Below are positions 1-7,852 of a stretch of 64,000 nucleotides of DNA, one piece after another. The translations under genes and the position numbers were made by a program. The number at the start of each line of letters is the position of its first letter. Position 1 is the stretch's first letter. This stretch comes from Prevotella denticola (lineage in GTDB: Bacteria; Bacteroidota; Bacteroidia; Bacteroidales; Bacteroidaceae), in the NCBI RefSeq assembly GCF_900454835.1, contig NZ_UGTM01000002.1:310001-374000 (forward strand). The letters run 5' to 3'. Below the pieces are notes generated by a model. The model was not told the origin of the DNA and made no database searches. It saw only the letters and a program-made list of their open reading frames with translations.

Positions 1-318
1 GGCTCCGTACAGGAGTCGCTGCTCCAGTGCGTACTCGACCTGCGTCGCATCGAGACGGTACACCAGGGACTGCGATGGTTCGACATCAAACGCTACAACA
101 TCGAGATCCCGCGCCGCCTGATCGGTGCCGACGGAAAACCGCTGCGCAACCTCGACTGGCTCAAGAAAGACGACCCCCGGCAGGTGGTGCAGATTCCGCA
201 GAGCATCCGTGCGGCCGGCGTAATGGGCAATCCGAAAGTCGTTGCACCCAGCCAGTACACGAAGCCGGGCTATACGTACACCCCACGGCCGAAGTACGCA
301 GGACAGGCCCGGCTTTAA
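1..318 (+). CDS. SusD/RagB family outer-membrane lipoprotein, C-terminal end
   Basis: The window opens inside this gene; 105 codons and the stop remain. The residues DLRRIETVHQGLRWFDIKR followed by YNIEIPRR are typical of the SusD C-terminus, where the protein ends in a Pro/Tyr-rich tail (here YTYTPRPKY). SusD proteins sit on the cell surface as the lid of a SusC TonB-dependent channel, so a susC gene is expected just upstream, outside the window. The next three genes on the same strand encode lipoproteins that usually accompany such a pair. The substrate cannot be read from this fragment. The assignment rests on the C-terminal signature only. Confidence 0.85.
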   Translation, partial: GSVQESLLQCVLDLRRIETVHQGLRWFDIKRYNIEIPRRLIGADGKPLRNLDWLKKDDPRQVVQIPQSIRAAGVMGNPKVVAPSQYTKPGYTYTPRPKYAGQARL

Positions 319-339
319 CCTAACAGAATGCTTCCGGAA

Positions 340-449
340 TCCGGTCCGCCCGTTACCGAACGTCGGGAACATGAATCCCGGCCGTCGGGAATACGATTCC
401 CAGGCACCGGGAACAACCTTCCCAGGCACCGGGAACAGCAGAACAGGCG
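340..449. repeat. GGGAA/TTCCC phased repeat array (family II, copy 1)
   Basis: Five degenerate 22-bp units lie between the susD stop and the metallohydrolase gene. Unit starts are near 340, 362, 384, 406 and 428. The clearest unit holds the inverted pair GGGAAT and ATTCCC. Related arrays occur at 26641-26735 and 59605-59690. Here the array sits inside an apparent operon. Confidence 0.75.
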
Positions 450-516
450 GGCAGCCCGCATCCTGCAAGACCGGTTCCGGACACCGAATGACGAATCAAT
501 AATCAAGGAATAAGAA

Positions 517-1440
517 ATGAAAAAGAACATATTGGCTTTATCGCTCCTGGCAGCCGTTGCGGCAGGGTTCGCCTCCTGTTCCGACGACGACCTGTCAAGT
601 GAGAGCGTCATCAAGCGTTCCACGACGACAGAAACCGCCTTCGACAAGTGGCTGTACAAGAACTTCGTGTCGCCTTACAACATCCAGATACAGTGGCGTT
701 ACGAGGACAACGAGTCGGACATGGCCTATTACGACGTGCCGGCCGACTCGGCACAGTCCGTCGAACTGGCACACATCATCAAGTACACCTGCGTCGAAGC
801 CTACACGCAGGCCGCCGGCATCAACTTCACACGCCGTTACTTCCCGAAGCTCTTCAGCTTCCTCGGCGAGTTCGAGTACGAGAACAGCGGAAACATCAAA
901 CTCGGTACGGCCGAAGGCGGAAAGAAAATCCGCCTGCTCGGTGTCAACCACCTCGACAGGTACAAGAACAACCGTGCCTACCTGGACGAATACTACCTGA
1001 AGACCATCCACCACGAGTTCGTACATATCGTCAACCAGACGAAAGACTATCCGCGCGAGTTCGGAAAGGTGACCCCCAACGACTATGTCAACGACTCCTG
1101 GAGCTCGAGCAAGTACGGAACGGGCTTCGAGCAGCGCGGCTTCGTGACCGCCTACTCGCAGAAGGAGGAGCGCGAGGACATCGCCGAGGTTGTCAGCACC
1201 TACATCATCTCGACGCCCGCACAGTGGAATGCCATTCTGGCAAAGGCCGTCATCAAGGATGACAAAGGGAACGCTGCCAAAGAGCAGCCCGGCGTGACAG
1301 CCATCAACAAGAAGCTCGAAATCTGCAAGCGATACTACAAGGAATCCTTCGGAATCGACCTCGACAAGGTGCGCGATGCCGTCATCGAACGTGAGAACGA
1401 TGTCGTCAGCGGAAATTACAATCTGACGAATCTCAACTAA
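517..1440 (+). CDS. Putative zinc metallohydrolase lipoprotein linked to SusC/D import
   Basis: This 307-residue lipoprotein starts with a signal peptide ending at Cys21 (AAGFASC). It carries the zinc-protease motif HEFVH at residues 166-170 (two His in a row, HHEFVH), with a likely third ligand in the following helix region (REDIAEVVSTY). The layout matches the family described as substrate import-associated zinc metallohydrolase lipoproteins, usually found beside SusC/D pairs in Bacteroidetes. It probably acts on the outer face of the cell on a peptide or conjugate substrate, but the substrate is unknown. The stop codon overlaps the earliest possible start of the next gene by one base (TAATG at 1438-1442), which points to co-transcription with its neighbours. 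Confidence 0.8.
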   Translation: MKKNILALSLLAAVAAGFASCSDDDLSSESVIKRSTTTETAFDKWLYKNFVSPYNIQIQWRYEDNESDMAYYDVPADSAQSVELAHIIKYTCVEAYTQAAGINFTRRYFPKLFSFLGEFEYENSGNIKLGTAEGGKKIRLLGVNHLDRYKNNRAYLDEYYLKTIHHEFVHIVNQTKDYPREFGKVTPNDYVNDSWSSSKYGTGFEQRGFVTAYSQKEEREDIAEVVSTYIISTPAQWNAILAKAVIKDDKGNAAKEQPGVTAINKKLEICKRYYKESFGIDLDKVRDAVIERENDVVSGNYNLTNLN

Positions 1441-1457
1441 TGAAGAAAGGATCATTT

Positions 1458-3203
1458 ATGAAAGCAAGTAAAATATTCATCGCCCTCCTGATCGCTCTGC
1501 CGGCAATCGGCTTGCAGTCGTGCCTGAAGGACCAGGAGGACGTCTTCGACAAGTCTTACTCGGAGCGCATGGCGGAGTTCCTCCAGCAGGCGCAGGACAC
1601 GCTTGTGAAGGCTCCCTACGGATGGGCACTGGACTACTACCCGGAGAGCAACCAGAGTTACGGCGGAGTGGCCTACACCATCCGCTTCACACGCGACAAC
1701 GCCATCGTGCGCTATGAGAACAACCCCGACGACGGCGAGGTGAAGTCGCTCTACAGCATGAAGGATGACAGCGGTCCCGTGCTGTCGTTCGACACCTACA
1801 ACACCTTCCTCCACGTCTATGCCACGCCGAAAGACGGTGAGTACCGGGGCAAGGAGGGCGACTTCGAGTTCATCATCGACAGCATCGGGTCCGACTGCGT
1901 CAAGCTGCACGGCAAGAAGTCGGAGAACACGATGTACCTCCGCAAGCTCACGGCTGATGCGGCAGAGTACATGGAGAAGGTGACCGACCTCTCCGCCGAC
2001 TTCATCTTCTCGGGGATGGAAGTGACCATCGGCGGAAAGCCCTACAGGCTCGTCATCACCGATCCGGACAACCGCCAGCTGGCACTCTACGACGGCAACA
2101 CACTGGTAGGCACATCGGCCTACGCCTTCACCGACCATGGAATCCGCCTCTACCTGCCAGTCACTGTGAACGGCGTACGGCTGTACGACTTCACCTACGA
2201 TTCCGCAACGGCGAAGCTGTCGGCCGGCGGTGTCGAGACGACCAAGAGCTTCGTGGATGTCAACGCCATTGCCAAGCTCATCGGGTCTGTCAGCGTGTCA
2301 AACGGAGCGAAGACCGTCACGAAGACCGTCCCGCACCTCGACAAGCTCGAGGTTACCTGTGAAGCCTCATGGGTACACCTCTCCAAGAGCGGGAACACAC
2401 TGACCATCACGGTAGACGCCAACCCCATGGCCACCAAGGCCCGCGGCTCGAAGATCAAGGTGTCGAACGGCACCGACGAGGCGCAGGTACAGGTGCTGCA
2501 GTACGACCTGCCGGCTCTCCTGGGTTCCTACAAGCTCACGATGACCGCATACGATCCGGATGCCGAGGCATTCAGGCAGACGACCCGCACCGCCAGCATC
2601 AGCTACACAGGCAGCGGCAAGAACCGGAAGTACAGCCTCAACGTGAAGAGCGGCTACGGCGCAGACTACGTCTTCCCGCTGACCTACGTGGCATCGGCAA
2701 ACGCCTTCCTGATGCAGTCAGGACAGAAAGTGCTGACTCTCCGCGGCCAGAGTGCTACCTATTACATCGGCAATGCCTTCAACATCAACAAGAGCCAGGG
2801 TACGGGAACAGGCACCAACGCCTACAACCTGATCTCCTTCGACATTTCCGACAACGGCGACATCAGGGCATCGCTGTGCGGCCCGCTGTTCGTCATCAAC
2901 GGCGGACAGCTCCAGTACACCGGAATGACCACGCAGATCATCGTCCTCTACGCATTCACCGGCGAGCCGTTCTCCGAGAGCAACCTTGCCGGATGGGTGG
3001 ACAAGTGGCAGAACGCCGTACTCGAGAAGACCTCAACGTCTTCGCCGGCAAAGCCCGCCCCGCTGTTCGATGACGACGCTGCCGGCAGCGGACACGATAC
3101 CGCCCTGCCCCAGTACAAGGCAAACCGTGTCGCACGCTTCGACATGGACTGGAGGTCCATCCTGCCGGCATGGAATGCATCCCAAGTGAAACTAAACAAG
3201 TAA
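1458..3203 (+). CDS. DUF4302-type lipoprotein with a BACON-like domain
   Basis: I choose the ATG at 1458 because it gives a clean lipoprotein signal (MKASKIFIALLIALPAIG, lipid-anchor Cys22) after a GAAAGGA sequence; an in-frame ATG at 1440 would add six residues. The 581-residue product begins with a region rich in YGWALDYYP-like residues typical of DUF4302. Around residues 265-345 there is a BACON-like beta-sandwich, seen in CEASWVHLS, DANPMATKARGSKIKVS and a closing VQVLQYD. DUF4302 proteins recur downstream of zinc metallohydrolase lipoproteins in SusC/D loci. A role in holding substrate at the surface is inference. Confidence 0.75.
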   Translation: MKASKIFIALLIALPAIGLQSCLKDQEDVFDKSYSERMAEFLQQAQDTLVKAPYGWALDYYPESNQSYGGVAYTIRFTRDNAIVRYENNPDDGEVKSLYSMKDDSGPVLSFDTYNTFLHVYATPKDGEYRGKEGDFEFIIDSIGSDCVKLHGKKSENTMYLRKLTADAAEYMEKVTDLSADFIFSGMEVTIGGKPYRLVITDPDNRQLALYDGNTLVGTSAYAFTDHGIRLYLPVTVNGVRLYDFTYDSATAKLSAGGVETTKSFVDVNAIAKLIGSVSVSNGAKTVTKTVPHLDKLEVTCEASWVHLSKSGNTLTITVDANPMATKARGSKIKVSNGTDEAQVQVLQYDLPALLGSYKLTMTAYDPDAEAFRQTTRTASISYTGSGKNRKYSLNVKSGYGADYVFPLTYVASANAFLMQSGQKVLTLRGQSATYYIGNAFNINKSQGTGTGTNAYNLISFDISDNGDIRASLCGPLFVINGGQLQYTGMTTQIIVLYAFTGEPFSESNLAGWVDKWQNAVLEKTSTSSPAKPAPLFDDDAAGSGHDTALPQYKANRVARFDMDWRSILPAWNASQVKLNK

Positions 3204-3210
3204 ACGCTTT

Positions 3211-4566
3211 ATGAAAAAGATATTCAATATTTGTCTTCTCTCCGTTGCCGCCGCAGGCTTCATCGCCTGCAGCGACAACGACGACGCAGGCAGCGGATAC
3301 CTGCGCGAGAACTCCGTGCAGGTCGTCAGCTCCAAGCTCTTCTTCAATGCCGATGCACAGAAAGGAGGCGTGAAGTTCAACGCACCGGCCGGTTCGACGG
3401 CCTCCGTCAGCGAGACATGGGCCAAGGCCGAGGTGAAGGAAGACTCCGTCGTCGTCAGCGTGACCAACAACACGGCTTCCGACAGCCGCGCCGCCGTACT
3501 GACCATCAAGAACGGCAACGACTCCACCAACCTCTCCATCCTCCAGTCGGGGGCTGTCTTCAAGTACACAGGAGAGCAGAACATCGTCGTCAACGACAAC
3601 GACACCGCCCTTGCCCTGCCCTATACAAAGGTGGGCGCAGAGCCTTCCATCAGTCTGGGAGTGGGGCCCGGAGCCGCAGCCGTCGCATCGACAGAGGACA
3701 AGGGCAACGCTTTCGTGGCACACATCAATGCCAACACGACAGGCGAACCGCGCACCTTCGACCTCGTAATAACCAACCAGGAGAAGCACGACACCGTCAC
3801 GGTGACACAGGGCAGCCTGAACGATTTCATCGACAAAACGTATTATCTCCAGGGCTACGACCTGCTCAAGCTCACTCCACAGACCCAGAGCCTCGACGAG
3901 CTGCTGACGCGGATGACCGGAACAATCAGGAAAGAGGCCGACGGCAGCGTCAGCTTCGCCGTCAGCGGATCGCCGATGGTGGTCCACCTCGGCTTCGATT
4001 CCAAGACCCTCGCCTTCTCCCTCAAGGGCGGCGACCTCCTCTCGACGACCCCCAGGGGCAGTGCCTCGCTGCTCCGCGTGACCTCTGTATGGGACAAAAG
4101 CTTCTATATCGCCCTGCAGAAAGCCATCAGCCAGGTCGAGAGCCAGCACAACGCAGGAAAGATAAGCGATGCCGACTACGACCAGTTCAACCAGTCGACA
4201 CTGCCCGGCATCTACAGCATCTTCGCATCCAAGAACCTTTCGATGACAGCTGCAATGATGGCTTCCGAGGAAGACGGGGTCGTCATGGGACTCTTCGAAG
4301 ACAGCGGAACGAACGCCGCCTACATGAGCCAGCAGACGGGTCTGGCACAGATGGGATTCCCCGTCGACAGTTTCGATGCCAACACGCTGGGTATCTACGA
4401 GTACCTGCTGTCGGGCAAAAAACTGACATTCAGACGGCCGATGGTCATGCTGATGGTGCCGGTGTTCTATCACCCCCTCCCTTCGGCAGGCGGTGCAAAG
4501 CCTTCCCTGCCACATCAGCAGAAGGCAGGCGTCAGCCTTCCGACACTGAAGGCCCTTCTCCGGTAA
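3211..4566 (+). CDS. Lipoprotein with two BACON-like repeats
   Basis: This 451-residue lipoprotein has a signal peptide ending at Cys20 (AGFIACSDND). Two BACON-like modules follow, about residues 28-110 (TWAKAEVKEDSVVVSVTNN, closing ILQSG) and 118-200 (closing VTVTQG). The rest is a domain I do not recognise. It lies 7 bases after the DUF4302 gene and is the last gene before a terminator at 4637. The final ~35 residues (Pro/Ser-rich, from about 4460) are encoded by DNA resembling the CCCTCCCTTCGG intergenic element seen elsewhere in this window, so the original C-terminus may have been replaced. Function is probably surface glycan or peptide binding. Confidence 0.65.
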   Translation: MKKIFNICLLSVAAAGFIACSDNDDAGSGYLRENSVQVVSSKLFFNADAQKGGVKFNAPAGSTASVSETWAKAEVKEDSVVVSVTNNTASDSRAAVLTIKNGNDSTNLSILQSGAVFKYTGEQNIVVNDNDTALALPYTKVGAEPSISLGVGPGAAAVASTEDKGNAFVAHINANTTGEPRTFDLVITNQEKHDTVTVTQGSLNDFIDKTYYLQGYDLLKLTPQTQSLDELLTRMTGTIRKEADGSVSFAVSGSPMVVHLGFDSKTLAFSLKGGDLLSTTPRGSASLLRVTSVWDKSFYIALQKAISQVESQHNAGKISDADYDQFNQSTLPGIYSIFASKNLSMTAAMMASEEDGVVMGLFEDSGTNAAYMSQQTGLAQMGFPVDSFDANTLGIYEYLLSGKKLTFRRPMVMLMVPVFYHPLPSAGGAKPSLPHQQKAGVSLPTLKALLR

Positions 4567-4636
4567 GGAACGGAAAGAACCCTGAAATCCCCTTTCCGGG
4601 GAAGCTACGATGTGTAGCTGAGACAAAACACGAACA

Positions 4637-4680
4637 GCCCTGTCCGAGCATGACCTGCCCGGACAGGGCCGTTTCTTTTG
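4637..4680 (+). terminator. Rho-independent terminator after the SusC/D-type operon
   Basis: A perfect 10-bp stem (GCCCTGTCCG with CGGACAGGGC, loop of 13) is followed by a short T-rich run. It lies 70 bases after the last lipoprotein gene. Confidence 0.75.
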
Positions 4681-4805
4681 AATACGGACAGAACGCCTTC
4701 CGCTGAACAGACAGGTTGAGCGGAAGACTTTTTTTGTCAGGATTTCACTTAAAAGAAAACCGCAGCCCCAACCGGCATCTTCCAACAGAGCACTGACCGA
4801 TATCC

Positions 4806-4893
4806 GACAGAGGCCCAACCGGAGGCCAGGTAATGCTTAGTTGAAGGCCAGACAGTGCTTAGTTGGATGCCTGTCAGGCACCTTTTCGACAGC
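4806..4893. repeat. 22-bp GGCCT phased repeat array (family I, copy 1)
   Basis: Four degenerate units of exactly 22 bp, starting at 4806, 4828, 4850 and 4872. The units share a GCTTAGTTG-type core, and the last one carries GGCACCTTTT, a closing variant also found in copies 2 and 4. Confidence 0.75.
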
Positions 4894-5395
4894 ATTAGCA
4901 ACCAGCTGTCTCCGTGCATGTTACAGACACGAATTTCTCATCACCCCAATGTTCTTCAGGAGGATGAAGAAATAAATCATGTAAGGATATTTCATATCCA
5001 GAAATTAAAGAATCCGGTCAACTTAGCTGATTCCGAAGAAAAAGAATGCTGCACGCCTGCCACAGAACCTGACGGGCTGTAAGCCGGAGAAACATATTGC
5101 AGACCACTGATCGGAAGGGGCCGACTTCACCGGATTGTCCGTCTGCCCGCCATGTTCAGGACAGACGGGACATGTTTTCTCACCTCTGCTCATGACAGTC
5201 CACACACCTCTTTCCGAAAACAGAATCGATGTTGCATGATGACTGGCCGGCCACCATGCTTCTTTCAAAATGCCAGATAAACAGACCTGAAATTACCGGG
5301 AAAAAACTGGGGACAGCTTACATTACAGACATTGGCTTACTATGTGATTTTACGGATTTTTAACAATTCGGGGGGGTAATTTGCCAAATTATCTG

Positions 5396-5404
5396 TACTT
5401 TTGC
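5396..5404 (+). promoter_or_regulatory. Promoter -7 box of cassette 1
   Basis: TACTTTTGC fits the Bacteroidetes -7 consensus TAnnTTTG. Where the -33 TTTG should be, at about 5370-5376, the sequence is instead a run of seven G. Transcription from here would leave a leader of about 240 bases. Confidence 0.55.
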
Positions 5405-5644
5405 ACCAAATTTAACTATCTAAGATAGAATATAATAGAAAAGATTTCTGCTCCGCTGACAATGGATATCTATACAACAGAACAGAATGCGTCCGTTTCA
5501 AAAACGTCAGACAGGATATACAGAGGCAGCGGCACCGAGACGAATCTTCAGGAAACAGCAGAGACATCCCTGTAGCCGGCCTCTGCACATCACAGGAAAC
5601 TCATACGAAAACTATCCACTAACGGAATTCAAGCAAAGACAACA

Positions 5645-5854
5645 ATGAACAAAGAAGAAATCAAGAAGACTTACGGGAAACCGGAAATCGAAATCATGCA
5701 CGTATGCATCGCCAGCCAGCTGCTGGATGCCTCTTTCCCCGGAGACCACCACAAAGGAGACCACAAGACCGGACCCTCGGAAGAATCGAGCGAAGGAGCC
5801 AAGAGTGCCTTCTTCCGAAGCTGTGAGAATGCACCGGCATCATGGGAAGACTAA
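5645..5854 (+). CDS. Small peptide of the surface-lipoprotein cassette (copy 1)
   Basis: A 69-residue protein with no signal peptide. It opens with a basic stretch and YGKPEIEIM, continues with SQLLDASFPG, then a His/Gly-rich section, an AKSAFF block and an acidic end (SWED). The same order of features appears in the small genes at 50451-50699 and 58764-58946, each directly ahead of a large lipoprotein of the same family. The next gene starts 22 bases downstream. The family is not one to which I can assign a function; possibilities include a secreted peptide with a leader, or an escort for the lipoprotein. That it is a gene rests on the conserved arrangement in all three copies. Confidence 0.7.
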   Translation: MNKEEIKKTYGKPEIEIMHVCIASQLLDASFPGDHHKGDHKTGPSEESSEGAKSAFFRSCENAPASWED

Positions 5855-5876
5855 AACAACAGAAAACAAAAACGGA

Positions 5877-7418
5877 ATGAAAATCAGATTATCCTACCAG
5901 CAGTGGGCTGTGACAGCCCTGCTGTTTGCAGCAGCCGGCTGTTCAAGCGACGACATAACGACAGAGAAAACTGCAAAACCAGCAGCCGAGGAAAACGAAA
6001 CGGAACAGACGGGCTTTGTCGCCGGTACGGAAGGTACGCGCACGTCACTGGATTATGACACAAGAGACTTCTTCTGGGAAGAAGGCGACAGAATCTATGT
6101 GCAAGACGACGGCAACGTCTTCCAGCACAGCAGCAATGCCGTAACGGGGACAAAGCAGCCTGCCTTCAAGTTCCTGATGCCCGGCACTTACACCCACAAC
6201 AGCTACACCGTTTACTATCCCGGCAAGAACGGCACCGGAAACAACGTGACAATCGCTTCCGCCCAGACCCAGAACGGACCGGACAACACCCTCCACTTCG
6301 GCATATCAGGCGACTGCGGTACAGGCACGGCTACCCACCAACCCAACGGACAGTACAAGTTCCAGCTCAATCATGCTGCCGCCTATCTCTGTTTCAAGCC
6401 CACTTACAACCATCCGCTTGCAAGCACCTATGTCACGAAGATTGAAGTGACCGCTAATAAGAACATCGCCGGAGCCTACACACTGGGAACGAACGGACGG
6501 CTCACCGGGACAGGCAGCAGCCAGACAATCACACTGACACCCAAGACGGCAGGCAGCAGTGACGGATTCGCCATGCAGAACAATGCAGCCGGGACAAGTT
6601 GCGAGGCCGGCCGGATGTTCATGGTCATCATGCCCGGAAAGTACAAACTCACCATAAAATACTACGTCAGGGACAAAGAGACAGGCGTTTCGGGTGTCAT
6701 CACAAAGACGTTCGGCGAGTTCCAGTATGATGCCAACGGCTACTATGATATGCCGGCAGCACTGTCCATCAGAAACTATGGAGATGATTACTATGCCTGG
6801 GATGCCAAGAAGGAATACTGGTTCGGACACAAGAACAACCAGCCGAAGAAAATGGGAGTACCAGGCAGCAATTATCCTACCAGTGCGGATGGCAACCGCT
6901 GGTACAACACTTCCAAAGACCCGAATGCCACCGCCAACACCGCCAAGACCTGTCCGAATGCCAATGAACTCGTATGGTACTGTCTGAAAGGCGACCCGCA
7001 CTGGGACAACAAGACGCTTTGGACCGTATGGGGACATCTGTACACAGGCGGTATGTGGTTCAAGAAGGCAAGCGTCATCGCCTCGGAAAACGGCAAGGGC
7101 AGTGCTGATAAACTAAAAGAAAAAGCACCAAGCGGAACAGACTATGTTCACACGCAGCCCTTTATAACTCCACCGGATAACAAGAACATCAAGCAGAAGG
7201 CTCCGGACAACCGCAGCAATTATTTCTTCCTGCCTGCCATGGGACGCTATGAGAATGGCAAACTTATAGAGTTCGGTTCGTATGGACGTTACTGGACGAG
7301 TACGCCATATAAATGGAATAAGGATGTTTCCTACAGCCTTTATTTCCAGTCGGGTAATGTCACTGTAAGCAATATCATCGAAAAGAAAAACGGTCTCCGT
7401 CTGTGGAAGACTGAATAG
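5877..7418 (+). CDS. Fimbrillin-like surface lipoprotein with Fib_succ_major-type C-terminus (cassette 1)
   Basis: The ATG at 5877 gives a lipoprotein signal ending at Cys22 (FAAAGCSSDD); the reading frame is open further upstream but lacks a signal there. The 513-residue product has a fimbrillin/Mfa-like N-terminal half (TRTSLDY, FFWEEGDRIYV, VYYPGKNG, ISGDCG). The C-terminal part resembles Fibrobacter succinogenes major paralogous domains: ELVWYCLKGDPHWD, GHLYTGGMWFKKA, FFLPAMGRY, then YWTSTPYKW. The paralogues at 50742 and 57165 match in order throughout and diverge most in the last ~50 residues. It is probably displayed on the outer membrane as an adhesin or binding protein; no ligand can be named. 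Confidence 0.7.
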   Translation: MKIRLSYQQWAVTALLFAAAGCSSDDITTEKTAKPAAEENETEQTGFVAGTEGTRTSLDYDTRDFFWEEGDRIYVQDDGNVFQHSSNAVTGTKQPAFKFLMPGTYTHNSYTVYYPGKNGTGNNVTIASAQTQNGPDNTLHFGISGDCGTGTATHQPNGQYKFQLNHAAAYLCFKPTYNHPLASTYVTKIEVTANKNIAGAYTLGTNGRLTGTGSSQTITLTPKTAGSSDGFAMQNNAAGTSCEAGRMFMVIMPGKYKLTIKYYVRDKETGVSGVITKTFGEFQYDANGYYDMPAALSIRNYGDDYYAWDAKKEYWFGHKNNQPKKMGVPGSNYPTSADGNRWYNTSKDPNATANTAKTCPNANELVWYCLKGDPHWDNKTLWTVWGHLYTGGMWFKKASVIASENGKGSADKLKEKAPSGTDYVHTQPFITPPDNKNIKQKAPDNRSNYFFLPAMGRYENGKLIEFGSYGRYWTSTPYKWNKDVSYSLYFQSGNVTVSNIIEKKNGLRLWKTE

Positions 7419-7441
7419 ACATTCCTGTCACTCTAAACAGC

Positions 7442-7495
7442 AACAGGTGTGCGGAAACGGGGACAGTCCTCATCCGCACACCTGTTTCCGTTTTT
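7442..7495 (+). terminator. Terminator of cassette 1
   Basis: A perfect 14-bp stem (AACAGGTGTGCGGA with TCCGCACACCTGTT) closed by 17 bases and followed by CCGTTTTT. Confidence 0.8.
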
Positions 7496-7746
7496 CCCAG
7501 ACAGACAAATTCCCTATCCAAAGAACTTTTATATCGTGCCGGTCTCACGGTTAAAAGAAAGAAGAAAATCAGCTGTTACAACTTATAGACCTCCTTGACT
7601 TCCGCTTTCCTTTTTTTGTTCTGAGCCTTATACAGAATCCTCCTCCTTAGATTCATAAGTGATTATCAGTCGTCATACTTCCCGTCCGTATCTTCTGACC
7701 GGGTTTGAACAAGACTGTAAGGAAAGTTTTCCAAAGACTTCATAAT

Positions 7747-7785
7747 GAAAAAAGGCAGGGAAAGACGTGGAAGTCTGTCCCTGCC
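7747..7785 (-). terminator. Terminator of the minus-strand MFS gene
   Basis: GGCAGGGA pairs with TCCCTGCC, with a short inner GAC/GTC pairing. On the minus strand the stem is followed by a run of T. Confidence 0.7.
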
Positions 7786-7852
7786 AGATGGCTGCGATGC
7801 TGACACCGGAGGGATTATCCCTGCCGGTGCAGACGGTATGGTGAAAGCCGGT

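Larger units (their letters stand above)
4567..5644. other. Gene-free stretch: terminator, repeat array, promoter and long leader
   Basis: No convincing gene was found here. It holds the terminator at 4637-4680, a 22-bp repeat array at 4806-4893, unexplained sequence at about 4894-5360, and a G7 run followed by a promoter -7 box at 5396-5404. About 240 bases of transcribed leader follow before cassette 1. Confidence 0.7.
7419..7852. other. Convergent gap with two terminators
   Basis: Between the cassette 1 lipoprotein (plus) and the MFS gene (minus). Apart from the terminators at 7442-7495 and 7747-7785 I see no feature; the middle is relatively AT-rich. Confidence 0.65.

Noticed and set aside
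1440..1457. Earlier ATG for the DUF4302 gene
   Set aside because: It overlaps the previous stop and would add six residues before a normal signal peptide; the ATG at 1458 follows GAAAGGA. It remains possible through translational coupling.
2956..4818. 620-codon minus-strand ORF across two lipoprotein genes
   Set aside because: It spans two plus-strand genes and a terminator, and its product is low-complexity with no motifs.
4855..5082. 75-codon ORF in the first large gap
   Set aside because: It begins within the repeat array and shows no signal, motif or convincing start context.
5420..5640. Riboswitch in the leader of cassette 1
   Set aside because: The leader is long, but I could not find a recognisable aptamer core; the three cassette leaders do not share an obvious sequence.
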